A stretch of 64,000 nucleotides of DNA from Chloroflexota bacterium (GTDB lineage Bacteria > Chloroflexota > Dehalococcoidia > Bin125), in contig VXQT01000019.1 in assembly GCA_009838915.1 (NCBI GenBank), positions 1-64,000 on the forward strand, read 5' to 3'. A program made the translations under genes and the position numbers. Positions 53,510 through 61,337 of the stretch are shown here, piece after piece; position 1 is the first letter of the stretch; the number at the start of each line of letters is the position of its first letter. Below the pieces are notes generated by a model. That model was not told the DNA's origin. It saw nothing but the letters and a program-made list of their open reading frames with translations, and did no database searches.

Positions 53510-54568
53510 ATGGCGTTCGAGTACGCGGGCATCGACTTGCCGATTCGAGAGAAGACGATCGCGTCCCAGCGAATGAGTTGGGAGATGATCGCCCGTCCGG
53601 GCCGCTGGTGGACCGGCGCGGAGCGGGTCGAAATCGCCCGAATCGGTCGCGCCGCCCGAGAGCTCGAGGCCGTTGGCAGCGAGCTGCTTCCTGAAGCGGC
53701 CGTCTACGCGATCCAGAAGCTGGTAGTCGACAACGCCAATCTCAATCGCGAGTTCTACGCGGAGGTCGTCGCCGCCGAGGGCATGACCGAGGATCGCTAC
53801 GTCGAGCTGGTCGCGGTGGTCGTGCACTCGCTCTCGATCGACGAGTTTCATCGCGCCCTGGGAATCGAACCGGAACCGCTGCCGGAACCGATCGCCGGCG
53901 AGCCGAGCAGGCAGCGGCCCGCGCTGGCCGAACAGCGCGACTCCTGGCCGCCGCTCGTGCCCAGGCAGGGTCTCAACCGGGGCGATGACGTGTTCTACGG
54001 ACCACTCGAGTGGGGCGCCAACGTGATCTCGGCGCTCTCGCTCGTGCCCGAGAACGTGCGTTGGCTGCACGATCTCTCCGAGGGTCACTACCTGTCCTTT
54101 GCAGAGATGCGGCAGCCCGACCCGCTGCGCGCGATCTCGCGGCCGCAGATCGAGTTGATCGCGTCACGTGTCTCGGCGCTCAACGAGTGCTTCTATTGAA
54201 CTGCCTCGCATGTACGCATGCTCCGTGAGAGCAGCAAACGCAACGGCAGCCTGGACAGCCTCAATCTGCAAGGCGCGGTCGGCCCCGAGGCCGATTCCGG
54301 CGTGCCGCACGGCGACCTGCTGACCGCCTTTGCCGAGGCTGCCGTCCGCCGGACTGACGCGCTGCCCGGTCTGCGCGAGCGGATCGCAGCGGAACTCGGT
54401 GTGCAGGAATTGGTCGATGCTGCGGGAGTTGTGGCCAACTTTCAACGCATGGTCCGCATCGCAGACGGCTGCGGCATCCCGCTCGACGAGCTCACCAGGG
54501 ACGCCACCGACGACGTGCGCGATGAACTCGGCCTGCATGAGTATGCTTCGGCTGCGAACACCGCATAA
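53510..54568 (+). CDS. AhpD-like alkylhydroperoxidase with in-frame TGA (selenoprotein candidate), copy 1
   Basis: One frame of 352 codons is interrupted only by TGA at 54197-54199 (codon 230) and ends with TAA. Around it the sequence reads ELIASRVSALNECFY-U-TASHVRMLRESS: Glu215, Cys227, Sec230 and His234 have exactly the spacing of AhpD Glu118, Cys130, Cys133 and His137, so the TGA stands at the peroxidatic Cys. Downstream residues (VANFQRMVRIADGCGIPLD) are typical carboxymuconolactone-decarboxylase/AhpD family sequence. The N-terminal half (about 1-150) looks like a second AhpD-like domain without CxxC. Role inferred: thiol/selenol-dependent peroxide reduction. Thirty-five bases before its paralogue. 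Confidence 0.82.
54219..54233 (+). promoter_or_regulatory. Candidate bacterial SECIS hairpin, copy 1
   Basis: TGCTC-CGTGA-GAGCA forms a 5-bp stem with a five-base loop whose second and third bases are G and T. The loop begins after exactly 24 bases following the TGA. In the bacterial SECIS model as I recall it, a stem of at least four pairs and a G in the first two loop bases lie about 16-37 bases after the UGA; this fits. Confidence 0.6.
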
Positions 54569-54603
54569 CCGCACAGGGCAACGAGCACCGACAGGAGCCA
54601 GCC

Positions 54604-55692
54604 ATGACGACGACGACCTTCCCGTTCGCCTACGCCACGACCGACTGGCCCGTGCTGGAGCGCATGGCCGAGGCGCATCGCCGCAGTTGGGCCATGCTGG
54701 CCGCCCCGGGCGAATGGTGGACGGGCGCTCAGCGAGTCAGCATCGCGGCCGAGTGCCGCCGCGCATCGGCTCTGGTCGACGGCCTGCCCGATCCCGGGCC
54801 TGGTCCGGCCGCATTGTCCGAGGCTGCCCTATTCGCTGTTCACAAGCTGATCGGCGATCTGCCAAACGTCACCCGAGAGTGGTACGACGAGACGATCAGC
54901 GCCGAAGGCATGTCCGACACCCACTACATCGAGCTGTTGGGCGTCGTCGTGCATATTTGGTCAGTGGACGAGTTTCATCGCGCACTGGACATCGAACTGG
55001 AACCGTTGCCGGCTCCCATCCCGGGCGAGCCGACGCGCATTCGTCCCCTGGGCGCGAAGCCGCACGGCAGTTGGCCGGCCACCATCCGCCCGGGAGATCT
55101 GGGCGAAACTGAAGCCGATATCTACGGCGGCGCAGAGTACGCGGCCAACGTCCGCGCCGCGATGAGCCTGCATCCCGACAGTGTGCGCTGGCTGAGCGAT
55201 CTGTTCGACGCTCACTACCTGAGCTGGATCGAAATCGGAGGAGAGCAAGAGCCCTTCCGAGTGCTCACGCGTCCGCAGCGCGAACTGGTCGCGGCGCGGG
55301 TCTCGGCCCTGAACGAGTGCTTCTATTGAACGATTTCCCACGTGATGCTGCTCGGTCGGAGCAGCGAAGAGCACAGCGCGTTGAACCTGAATGGCACCGT
55401 ACGTAACGACATCGATAGCGGCGTCGAGCACGGAGACGTGCTGTTGCGATACGCCGACGCCGCTGTCGGCCACACGCCCGATCTCGCTTCTTCGCGCGAG
55501 GCGCTCAACTCTTCGATGGGTCCGGACGCCGTCGTCGATTGCGCCGCGACGATCGCCAACTTCCAGCGCATGGTGCGCATTGCCGACGGTTGCGGCATCC
55601 CCCTGGACTCATTCTCCAGGCAAGAGTCCGCCAAGTGGAGAGACGACCTCGGCATCGATGGCTTCCGCAGCCGAGGCAACACCTTCGGCTAA
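54604..55692 (+). CDS. AhpD-like alkylhydroperoxidase with in-frame TGA (selenoprotein candidate), copy 2
   Basis: A 362-codon paralogue of the gene before it, again interrupted only by one TGA (55327-55329, codon 242) and ending in TAA. ELVAARVSALNECFY-U-TISHVMLLGRSS gives Glu227, Cys239, Sec242 and His246, the AhpD set. After the TGA the copies share SLNLxG/ALNLNG, SGVxHGD and an identical 17-residue NFQRMVRIADGCGIPLD, showing that the region is translated and under selection. CAGGAG ribosome site. The duplication is old, since the N-terminal halves differ at most positions outside WWTGA, EFHRAL and PGEP-type motifs. Seven bases from the convergent ribH. Confidence 0.82.
55347..55365 (+). 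promoter_or_regulatory. Candidate bacterial SECIS hairpin, copy 2
   Basis: GCTGCTC-GGTCG-GAGCAGC is a perfect 7-bp stem with loop GGTCG. The loop again starts after 24 bases following the TGA, the same as in copy 1. GGTC in the loop is what E. coli fdhF has in its SelB-binding hairpin, as I recall. The 3' arm GAGCAGC is identical in both copies. Confidence 0.65.
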
Positions 55693-55699
55693 TCGCGGT

Positions 55700-56188
55700 T
55701 CAGTTAATCGTCCGCAGGAGGCGGGCAATCTCGATCGCGGCCTGGGCGGCTTCTTCGCCCTTGTTGCCGGCGGAACCTCCGGCGCGAGCTAGGGCCAGCG
55801 CGACGGTCTGCGTGGCCAGGACCTCGAAAATCACCGGCACGCCGGTGTCCAGCCCGATCCGGGCAATGCCCTGCATCGCGCCGTCGACGACCAGACGATA
55901 GTGATCAGTCTCTCCCTCGATCACGGCCCCGAGGCAGATGACCGCGTCGAAGCGGCCGGCTTGCGCACACTTCTGTGCGGCAATCGGAATCTCGAACGCG
56001 CCGGGTACCCAGTAGATGTCAATCTCGTCGCTGTCCGCGCCGTGCTCTTCAAGATGGTCGATGCAGCCGTCCAGCAGCTTGCTGGTGACGAAGTCGTTGA
56101 AGCGGCTGACTACCACGGCGAAGCGCAGGCCGGCGGCTGGGCCGTGTTCCGGATCGGGATTCGCCGCGCCGTCGTGGACCCTCGGCAT
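55700..56188 (-). CDS. ribH: 6,7-dimethyl-8-ribityllumazine synthase
   Basis: Condenses 3,4-dihydroxybutanone phosphate with the ribityl-aminopyrimidine to give lumazine, the precursor of riboflavin. VVVSRFNDFVTSKLLDG, WVPGAFEIPIAAQ, CLGAVIEGETDHYRLV (with the catalytic His in TDHY) and GNKGEEAAQAAIEI are the family marks. Length 162 is normal with a slightly longer N-terminus. Last gene of the minus-strand riboflavin run, 17 bases after ribBA. Confidence 0.95.
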   Translation of the reverse strand: MPRVHDGAANPDPEHGPAAGLRFAVVVSRFNDFVTSKLLDGCIDHLEEHGADSDEIDIYWVPGAFEIPIAAQKCAQAGRFDAVICLGAVIEGETDHYRLVVDGAMQGIARIGLDTGVPVIFEVLATQTVALALARAGGSAGNKGEEAAQAAIEIARLLRTIN

Positions 56189-56205
56189 CGGCCTCTGCGC
56201 CCCCC

Positions 56206-57582
56206 CTAGCCGATCGCCGCGCGGCGCGTCGGAGTCTGTCCATCCTCGTCCGACGACGTCATATCGATCGCGTCCGAATCGAGCAGGTGGCCCATCTTCT
56301 CCTGCTTGGCGGAGAGGTAACGCACATTGTGCGGATTGGCCGGCGCGATGACCGGCACCCGCTCGACAACTTCGAGCCCGTAACCGGCCAGGCCGTGCCG
56401 TTTGGCCGGATTGTTGGTCATCAGCCGGATGCGCTGGACGCCAAGGTCGCGCAGGATCTGCATGCCGATCCCGTAGTCGCGGCGGTCGGCGGAGAAGCCC
56501 AGCGCCAGGTTCGCCTCGACCGTGTCCATGCCCTGGTCCTGGAGCGCGTAGGCCGCGATCTTGTTATGCAGGCCGATCCCGCGTCCCTCCTGCGCCATGT
56601 AGACGATTACGCCGCGGCGCTCTTCGGCGACACGGCGCATGGCGATATCGAGCTGCTCGCCGCAGTCGCAACGCTGTGAGCTAAACACATCCCCGGTCAG
56701 GCACTGCGAGTGCACGCGGACGAGGATCGGCTCGCTGCCCTCGACGTGGCCCATCGCCAGCGCGACGTGCTCTTCGGCGTGGTCCTTGGTCCGATAGCCG
56801 ACCAGGCGCCAGGTTCCCAGCGGCGTAGGCAGCTTCGCTTCGGAGACCCGCTCAACCAGCATCTCCGTGCGCAGGCGGTACTGGATGATCTGTTCGACCG
56901 AAACGATCTTGATCTTGTGTCGCCTCGAGAAGCGCACCAGGTCGGGCAGGCGGGCCATTTCGCCGTTGCGCTTCATCACCTCGCAGATCACCGCGCCCGG
57001 CTGCAAGCCGGCCAGGCGGCAGAGGTCGACCGATGCCTCCGTCTGCCCGGCGCGAACGAGCGTGCCGCCGTCGCGTGCGCGCAGGGGGAACATGTGGCCG
57101 GGCGAGACCAGGTCTTCGGCCGTGGCGTGCGGATCCATCAGCACCTGCACCGTGCGCGCACGGTCCGAGGCGGAGATGCCCGTCGTTACGCCCGAGCGCG
57201 CCTCGACCGAGACAGTGAACGCCGTACCCAGCGGGGCCGTGTTTGCGCCCTGATCGACCATCAGCCGCAGCCCGAGCCGATCCAGGATCTTGCCGTCCAT
57301 TGCCACGCAGATCAGTCCGCGTCCGTTGACGGCCATGAAGTTGATCGTCTCGGCCGTGACGAACTGGGCAGGCAGGGCCAGGTCGCCTTCGTTCTCGCGA
57401 TCCTCGTCGTCGGTGATAATCAATGGCTCGCCGTTGGCGAAGGCCTGGATTGCCTCTTCCACGGAGCAGAACGGCGACTTGCGGCGCCGCGTCGTGGTCC
57501 GCCGTGCGCGCCGCGGTTTCTCTGCCGGATCAGCCACGGCGGCGTCGGCAGCGGGCTCGGCGGTCGGGTGCAACTCGGTCAT
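56206..57582 (-). CDS. ribBA: Bifunctional 3,4-dihydroxy-2-butanone-4-phosphate synthase / GTP cyclohydrolase II
   Basis: A 458-residue fusion. The N-terminal RibB domain has IITDDEDRENEGDLALPAQFVT (metal Glu/Asp) and GHMFPLRARDGG; the C-terminal RibA domain has the zinc cysteines in HSQCLTGDVFSSQRCDCGEQL and QEGRGIGLHNKIAAY. It supplies both starting branches of riboflavin synthesis. A basic, Ala/Arg/Lys-rich N-terminal tail of about 38 residues is not part of the usual enzyme. Its start overlaps the ribE stop by 4 bases. Confidence 0.95.
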   Translation of the reverse strand: MTELHPTAEPAADAAVADPAEKPRRARRTTTRRRKSPFCSVEEAIQAFANGEPLIITDDEDRENEGDLALPAQFVTAETINFMAVNGRGLICVAMDGKILDRLGLRLMVDQGANTAPLGTAFTVSVEARSGVTTGISASDRARTVQVLMDPHATAEDLVSPGHMFPLRARDGGTLVRAGQTEASVDLCRLAGLQPGAVICEVMKRNGEMARLPDLVRFSRRHKIKIVSVEQIIQYRLRTEMLVERVSEAKLPTPLGTWRLVGYRTKDHAEEHVALAMGHVEGSEPILVRVHSQCLTGDVFSSQRCDCGEQLDIAMRRVAEERRGVIVYMAQEGRGIGLHNKIAAYALQDQGMDTVEANLALGFSADRRDYGIGMQILRDLGVQRIRLMTNNPAKRHGLAGYGLEVVERVPVIAPANPHNVRYLSAKQEKMGHLLDSDAIDMTSSDEDGQTPTRRAAIG

Positions 57583-58217
57583 CGCGCATCGCCTTCGTTC
57601 GACCCGCGCGCGGCGAGCCGTTCGTTCAACAACTGATCGAGCTTCATCTCCAGCAGCTCGTCCACGTAGCGGGCCAAGATGTCCGTCTCCAGGTTGACGG
57701 CATCGCCCGGCCGGCGGTCAAGGAGGTTGGTGTGCTCCTGAGTGTACTGAACCAACGAGACGGCAAAGCCGCGCTCGTCCTTCTCGATAATCGTCAGCGA
57801 GACCCCATCAATGCAGATTGGACCTTTGACGATCATGTGGCGGAGCAGGTCTTTGGGCGCGTCGTAGGTGACGACCAACGCGTCTGATTCTGGACGGCTG
57901 CTGCGAAACGCGCCGCGTCCTTCGACCACCCCGCGCACGATGTGACCCGACAACCGATCAAGCGGTCGCACCGAGCGTTCGAGATTGACTCGGTCCCCAA
58001 TTTTCAGTTCACCCAGGTTGGAGCGGCGGTAGGTCTCAGGCATCAAGTTGGCGAGAAACTCGCCGCCCTGAATCAGCGTGACGGTGAGGTCGACGCCGTT
58101 GATGGCGATGCTGTCACCAAGTTGCGCGTCTTCCAGGATCGTTGGCGCGGCGATCCGCAGCAGGCCTTCTTCGGCCTCAACGATTTCGCCGACCTCTTCG
58201 ATGATCCCGGTGAACAT
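57579..58217 (-). CDS. ribE: Riboflavin synthase, alpha chain
   Basis: A 212-residue enzyme that dismutates two lumazines to riboflavin. MFTGIIEEVGEI and SIAINGVDLTVT open lumazine-binding barrel 1 and KGPICIDGVSLTII the second barrel; both barrel repeats are present, with GHIVRGVVEGRG between. Also called ribC in some species. A GC-rich hairpin lies just before its start. Confidence 0.94.
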   Translation of the reverse strand: MFTGIIEEVGEIVEAEEGLLRIAAPTILEDAQLGDSIAINGVDLTVTLIQGGEFLANLMPETYRRSNLGELKIGDRVNLERSVRPLDRLSGHIVRGVVEGRGAFRSSRPESDALVVTYDAPKDLLRHMIVKGPICIDGVSLTIIEKDERGFAVSLVQYTQEHTNLLDRRPGDAVNLETDILARYVDELLEMKLDQLLNERLAARGSNEGDAR

Positions 58218-58235
58218 CTCGGTCCTCTCAGGCAG

Positions 58236-58255
58236 AAGGCCGCCGTGGCGGCCTT
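58236..58255 (-). promoter_or_regulatory. Perfect hairpin in the ribE leader
   Basis: AAGGCCGCC-AC-GGCGGCCTT (minus strand) is a 9-bp perfect stem 18 bases before the ribE ATG, within the 141-base ribD-ribE gap. There is no T-run after it, so it is not a standard terminator; it may limit or modulate ribE translation. The conserved FMN-riboswitch blocks are not recognisable around it. Confidence 0.45.
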
Positions 58256-58358
58256 GCGGCTCATGCTACCCGCAGGCATGGGTCGGCCCCACATAATCCC
58301 GAACTTCACACGCAGCAATCCACCCGCTCACCCGCTCAACACGTGCAGCGACGGCTGC

Positions 58359-59969
58359 TCACAGGCGCTTGATCAACACGTCGCCCGTCTCGAGATTGCG
58401 GCGGTAGTAGCGATAGCCGACCAGCTTGAGCTGTTCGTCGCTCAGTCCGGGAGCCTGGTCGAGGGTGCAGGTCAGCCACTCCGCTTCGCGCCCCGCGGCC
58501 GATGCTTCGCACGACTCGCGCAACCGGTCGGCCGCGCTCTGCGGAGCGTCGGTTTGAATTGCCAGGCAGATGATCGCCGCCAGGCGCGAGTCCGCGGCTT
58601 CCCCACCGACGGCGATCGCGGCGACCCCGAGCACTTCCTCGCCGTCCGCGGAAACAGTCCCGGTCTCGATGCCCCCCGCCGGCGCGACTGCCACCCAAAC
58701 GACCGCTTCCCCGAGTCGTGCTGCCGCGAGCAGCTCCTCCGCTCCCGGTGCCTGTGCACCGAGATGCGACGCGATGAGCAGGTCTATGTCTTCTTCGTCG
58801 TCCGGTCCCGCGGGCCGCACACGAACCTGCAACTCACGCTCAGGATCTACGGGGTAACCCGTGATCAGCAGGTCTGATCCCAGTCGCTCGGTTGTCATCC
58901 TATTCAGTCGCAAGACGTCTCTCATTCGCTCGGCTCCGCCGCCGCGCACCGCGGCCTGGGCGTCGCCGCCGATGATCATTGGCGCGACGACGGCGGTCAC
59001 CTTGTTGATCAAGCGTTGATCGAAGAAGGAACCGAGCACTTCGCCGCCGCCTTCGACCAGCAGGCTCACGACTCCATGCACCTGGCCGAGCAACTCCAAC
59101 ACCGCCGGCAGCGAGACACGACCGCCGCGTTCGGCATCCACCGGCAACACTGCGATGTCAACACCGCCTTGTGCGATGCTCGTTCGCCAGTCGACGTCGG
59201 CCGCATCGGTCGTGGTGATCAGAGTGGGCGACTGATCCGTGCCCTGCAACACTCGGCTATCGAGTGGCGTGCGGCCGCGGCTGTCGAGCACAACGCGCAG
59301 CGGCTGCGGGATTGGACCACGCCAGTCTTCGGGCCTGGCGGTGAGCTGAGGATTATCGACAATGATCGTCTCGACGCCGACAAGGATCGCGTCGAACAAC
59401 GGGCGGTTCCGGTGCGCCCAAACCAGGGTCTGGGGACCGGAGATCCAGCGTGAATCGCCGCTGGTCGACGCGATCCGGCCGTCCAGCGAGGCCGCGAACT
59501 TGGCAGTGACAAACGGCCGACCTGTGCGTCGATGATGGGCGTACGCCTCATAGTGATCAGCACCCAGCGCGGCGCCGTCGCCCAGGCTGACCTCGACTCC
59601 CGCATCGCGAAGCTGCGCTAACCCGCGGCCCGACACCCGCCGGTCGGGGTCGCCGACGGCGACCACCACCCGATCGATTCCTGTCTCGATGATCGCTTCA
59701 GTGCAGGGAGGCGTTCGCCCGACATGCGCACAGGGCTCGAGCGTTACGTACATCGTCGCGCCGCTCGCCTGGTCGCCGGCCTGGCGCAGCGCCATCACCT
59801 CGGCGTGCGGCATGCCCGGCGGTTGCGTAGAGCCTTCGCCAACAATCCGGGAACCGTGCGCGATCACCGCGCCTACAGCCGGGTTAGGACTGGTCGTGCC
59901 TCGCACCGCGCGGGCCAGCTCGAAAGCGCGCGCCATGTGTCGCGAGGCGCGCGCGGGGCGGACGCTCAT
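58359..59969 (-). CDS. ribD: RibD deaminase-reductase with C-terminal acetyltransferase-like extension
   Basis: A 536-residue protein; ordinary RibD has about 370. Residues 1-145 are the deaminase (PHAEVMAL with His55/Glu57, zinc Cys80 and Cys89 in PCAHVGRTPPC); 150-374 the reductase (TAKFAASLDGRIA, VGVETIIVDNPQLTAR, LLVEGGGEVLGSFF). Residues about 378-536 form an extra domain whose VWVAVA, EEVLGVAAIAV and ending LKLVGYRYYRRNLETGDVLIKRL look like a GNAT acetyltransferase fold. Together RibD makes the 5-amino-6-ribitylamino precursor. ATGA overlap with the anti-sigma gene. Confidence 0.9.
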   Translation of the reverse strand: MSVRPARASRHMARAFELARAVRGTTSPNPAVGAVIAHGSRIVGEGSTQPPGMPHAEVMALRQAGDQASGATMYVTLEPCAHVGRTPPCTEAIIETGIDRVVVAVGDPDRRVSGRGLAQLRDAGVEVSLGDGAALGADHYEAYAHHRRTGRPFVTAKFAASLDGRIASTSGDSRWISGPQTLVWAHRNRPLFDAILVGVETIIVDNPQLTARPEDWRGPIPQPLRVVLDSRGRTPLDSRVLQGTDQSPTLITTTDAADVDWRTSIAQGGVDIAVLPVDAERGGRVSLPAVLELLGQVHGVVSLLVEGGGEVLGSFFDQRLINKVTAVVAPMIIGGDAQAAVRGGGAERMRDVLRLNRMTTERLGSDLLITGYPVDPERELQVRVRPAGPDDEEDIDLLIASHLGAQAPGAEELLAAARLGEAVVWVAVAPAGGIETGTVSADGEEVLGVAAIAVGGEAADSRLAAIICLAIQTDAPQSAADRLRESCEASAAGREAEWLTCTLDQAPGLSDEQLKLVGYRYYRRNLETGDVLIKRL

Positions 59970-61213
59970 GTCTGTCGGCGACGATCCATGACGGTCAGCA
60001 GGATCCAAGCCAAGAGCGACCCGAACGCCACAATCGCCAACGCAATCTGGAGCGGCACTTCCCAGGCGGGATCGGATGCCAGGCGCACACTGCTCGACTG
60101 TGGTCGCTGCGGCAGCGGCCACTCGGACTCGACGACCCGCGCCGACGACGTCACGGACTGGGACTGGGAGGCGGTCCCGGTGTCGGCCACCGCCTGGTCC
60201 TGTGGCGATTGGCCGGCACCGTCATCGGAACCGGCGGACTCAACAGTCTCAGTCGTCTCGGTTGCTTCTGCGGCGTCGGTGGACTCGACCACAGGCGCTT
60301 CCCCGTCCTGCTGCGCAGCATCGGCGGGCGTGGTCGCCTGGTCTGTTGGTTCCTCCTGCTTCGCGATCACGTCCTCGGCGTTGACCTCTTGCTGCTCGCG
60401 CTGGCCGCTGGAACTGCCGGCATTGAGGGCGCGCCGCGACGGATCGGCGGCGGCCTGCTGGTGCGCTGCCCGGGCGGACTCCGCCTCTTCCTGCGCCGAT
60501 TGCTGCCACTCCGCTTCCTCTGCCTGCTGCTGGGCCTGCGCTTGCTCCTGGGCGGCCTGCTCCTGGCTCGTCTGCTCGTCCGACTCCGCGCGGTATGCCG
60601 CTGCGGTCGCCTGCTCGGCAGGTTCGGGCTGCTCGGCCTGCGCGGCCTGCGCGACCTGCTCGGCCGCTTCTGCCTGTCCCGCGGACTGCGCCTGCTGTGG
60701 TTCGGACGACGCGATCGACACGACGGCGACCGCCGTGCCGTCCGCGTCTGTGGCCGCTTCCTGGCGAGGCGCTCGTTCGGCGGCGACCTGTGCCGTGGCG
60801 GCGCCCGTCTGTACATCGCCGGCGGCCGTGGTGGTGAAGGTCACAGTCGGACGGTCGACTGCGTCGAAGATCAGTACGGCGCTAAACGTAGCGACGCCGA
60901 TAGCTGCGGTCGTCATCGAGAGTCGGAGCGCGCGCTCGAGGTTGCTCGCGGGCAGCGGCTCAGCTGTCTGCGAGGCGAGCATTTCGGGTGTGATCTGGAA
61001 CGGCGCGCGGGACGGTTCGGCGGCGAACCCACGCAGCGCCGCCCGCATTTGCCGCAGCTCATCGAGATAGGCCTGCATATCGTCCGAGCGCGCCAGCCGG
61101 GCTTCGACTCGCTCCCGCTGGCGCGGAGTCAGCTCGTCGTCGAGGTAGGCGGAGACGTCGGCGCGCCAGTCGCGGCGTCCGAGCAGTTGCCAGAGCTGCC
61201 GACCAAACATCAC
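59966..61213 (-). CDS. Anti-sigma-factor-like membrane protein with long Gln/Ala/Glu linker
   Basis: A 415-residue protein. The N-terminal domain (about 17-66: DVSAYLDDELTPRQRERVEARLARSDDMQAYLDELRQM) has the shape of the zf-HC2 anti-sigma domain but lacks the HxxxCxxC zinc site. A membrane segment follows (about 97-117), then about 250 residues rich in Gln, Ala, Glu, Thr and Ser that are probably extracytoplasmic or disordered/coiled, and a second membrane segment near 387-407 (PLQIALAIVAFGSLLAWILL) with a basic end. It lies 124 bases after the ECF sigma gene, its expected partner, and overlaps ribD by 4 bases. Confidence 0.8.
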   Translation of the reverse strand: MMFGRQLWQLLGRRDWRADVSAYLDDELTPRQRERVEARLARSDDMQAYLDELRQMRAALRGFAAEPSRAPFQITPEMLASQTAEPLPASNLERALRLSMTTAAIGVATFSAVLIFDAVDRPTVTFTTTAAGDVQTGAATAQVAAERAPRQEAATDADGTAVAVVSIASSEPQQAQSAGQAEAAEQVAQAAQAEQPEPAEQATAAAYRAESDEQTSQEQAAQEQAQAQQQAEEAEWQQSAQEEAESARAAHQQAAADPSRRALNAGSSSGQREQQEVNAEDVIAKQEEPTDQATTPADAAQQDGEAPVVESTDAAEATETTETVESAGSDDGAGQSPQDQAVADTGTASQSQSVTSSARVVESEWPLPQRPQSSSVRLASDPAWEVPLQIALAIVAFGSLLAWILLTVMDRRRQT

Positions 61214-61272
61214 GTCAACCCGGTTCCAGCATCGCTGCGTCCTAGCGAGACGGAGCGATTGCCGGTTGCTTC

Positions 61273-61322
61273 GTCTACAAATTTAGACGTACGAACGACG
61301 AGATAGGTTCCCGTCGTTTTTT
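61273..61322 (+). promoter_or_regulatory. Inverted repeat and T-tailed hairpin between sigma and anti-sigma genes
   Basis: GTCTA-CAAATT-TAGAC (61273-61288) is a 5-bp inverted repeat. Just beyond, AACGACG (61294-61300) pairs with CGTCGTT (61312-61318) and is followed by a run of T, a terminator-like shape for plus-strand transcription although no plus-strand gene ends here. On the minus strand, the direction of the sigma/anti-sigma genes, it would be an A-rich-then-hairpin leader of the anti-sigma gene, which might set the sigma to anti-sigma ratio. Confidence 0.4.
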
Positions 61323-61337
61323 CAGCGGCGACGCGGA

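Noticed and set aside
53510-54199. Two separate genes either side of the TGA (and the same for 54604-55329 / 55342-55692)
   Set aside because: The downstream parts begin inside the AhpD active-site helix, lack ribosome sites, share the upstream frame, and start with conserved residues (T-x-S-H) before any Met.
58218-58358. FMN riboswitch ahead of ribE, or elsewhere in the riboflavin run
   Set aside because: The conserved AGGG..GGGGCAGGGTGAAATTCCC-type blocks are not visible; only a plain hairpin is present.
60367-60816. Internal tandem repeat in the anti-sigma-like gene
   Set aside because: The segment is Gln/Ala/Glu low complexity without a fixed repeat unit.
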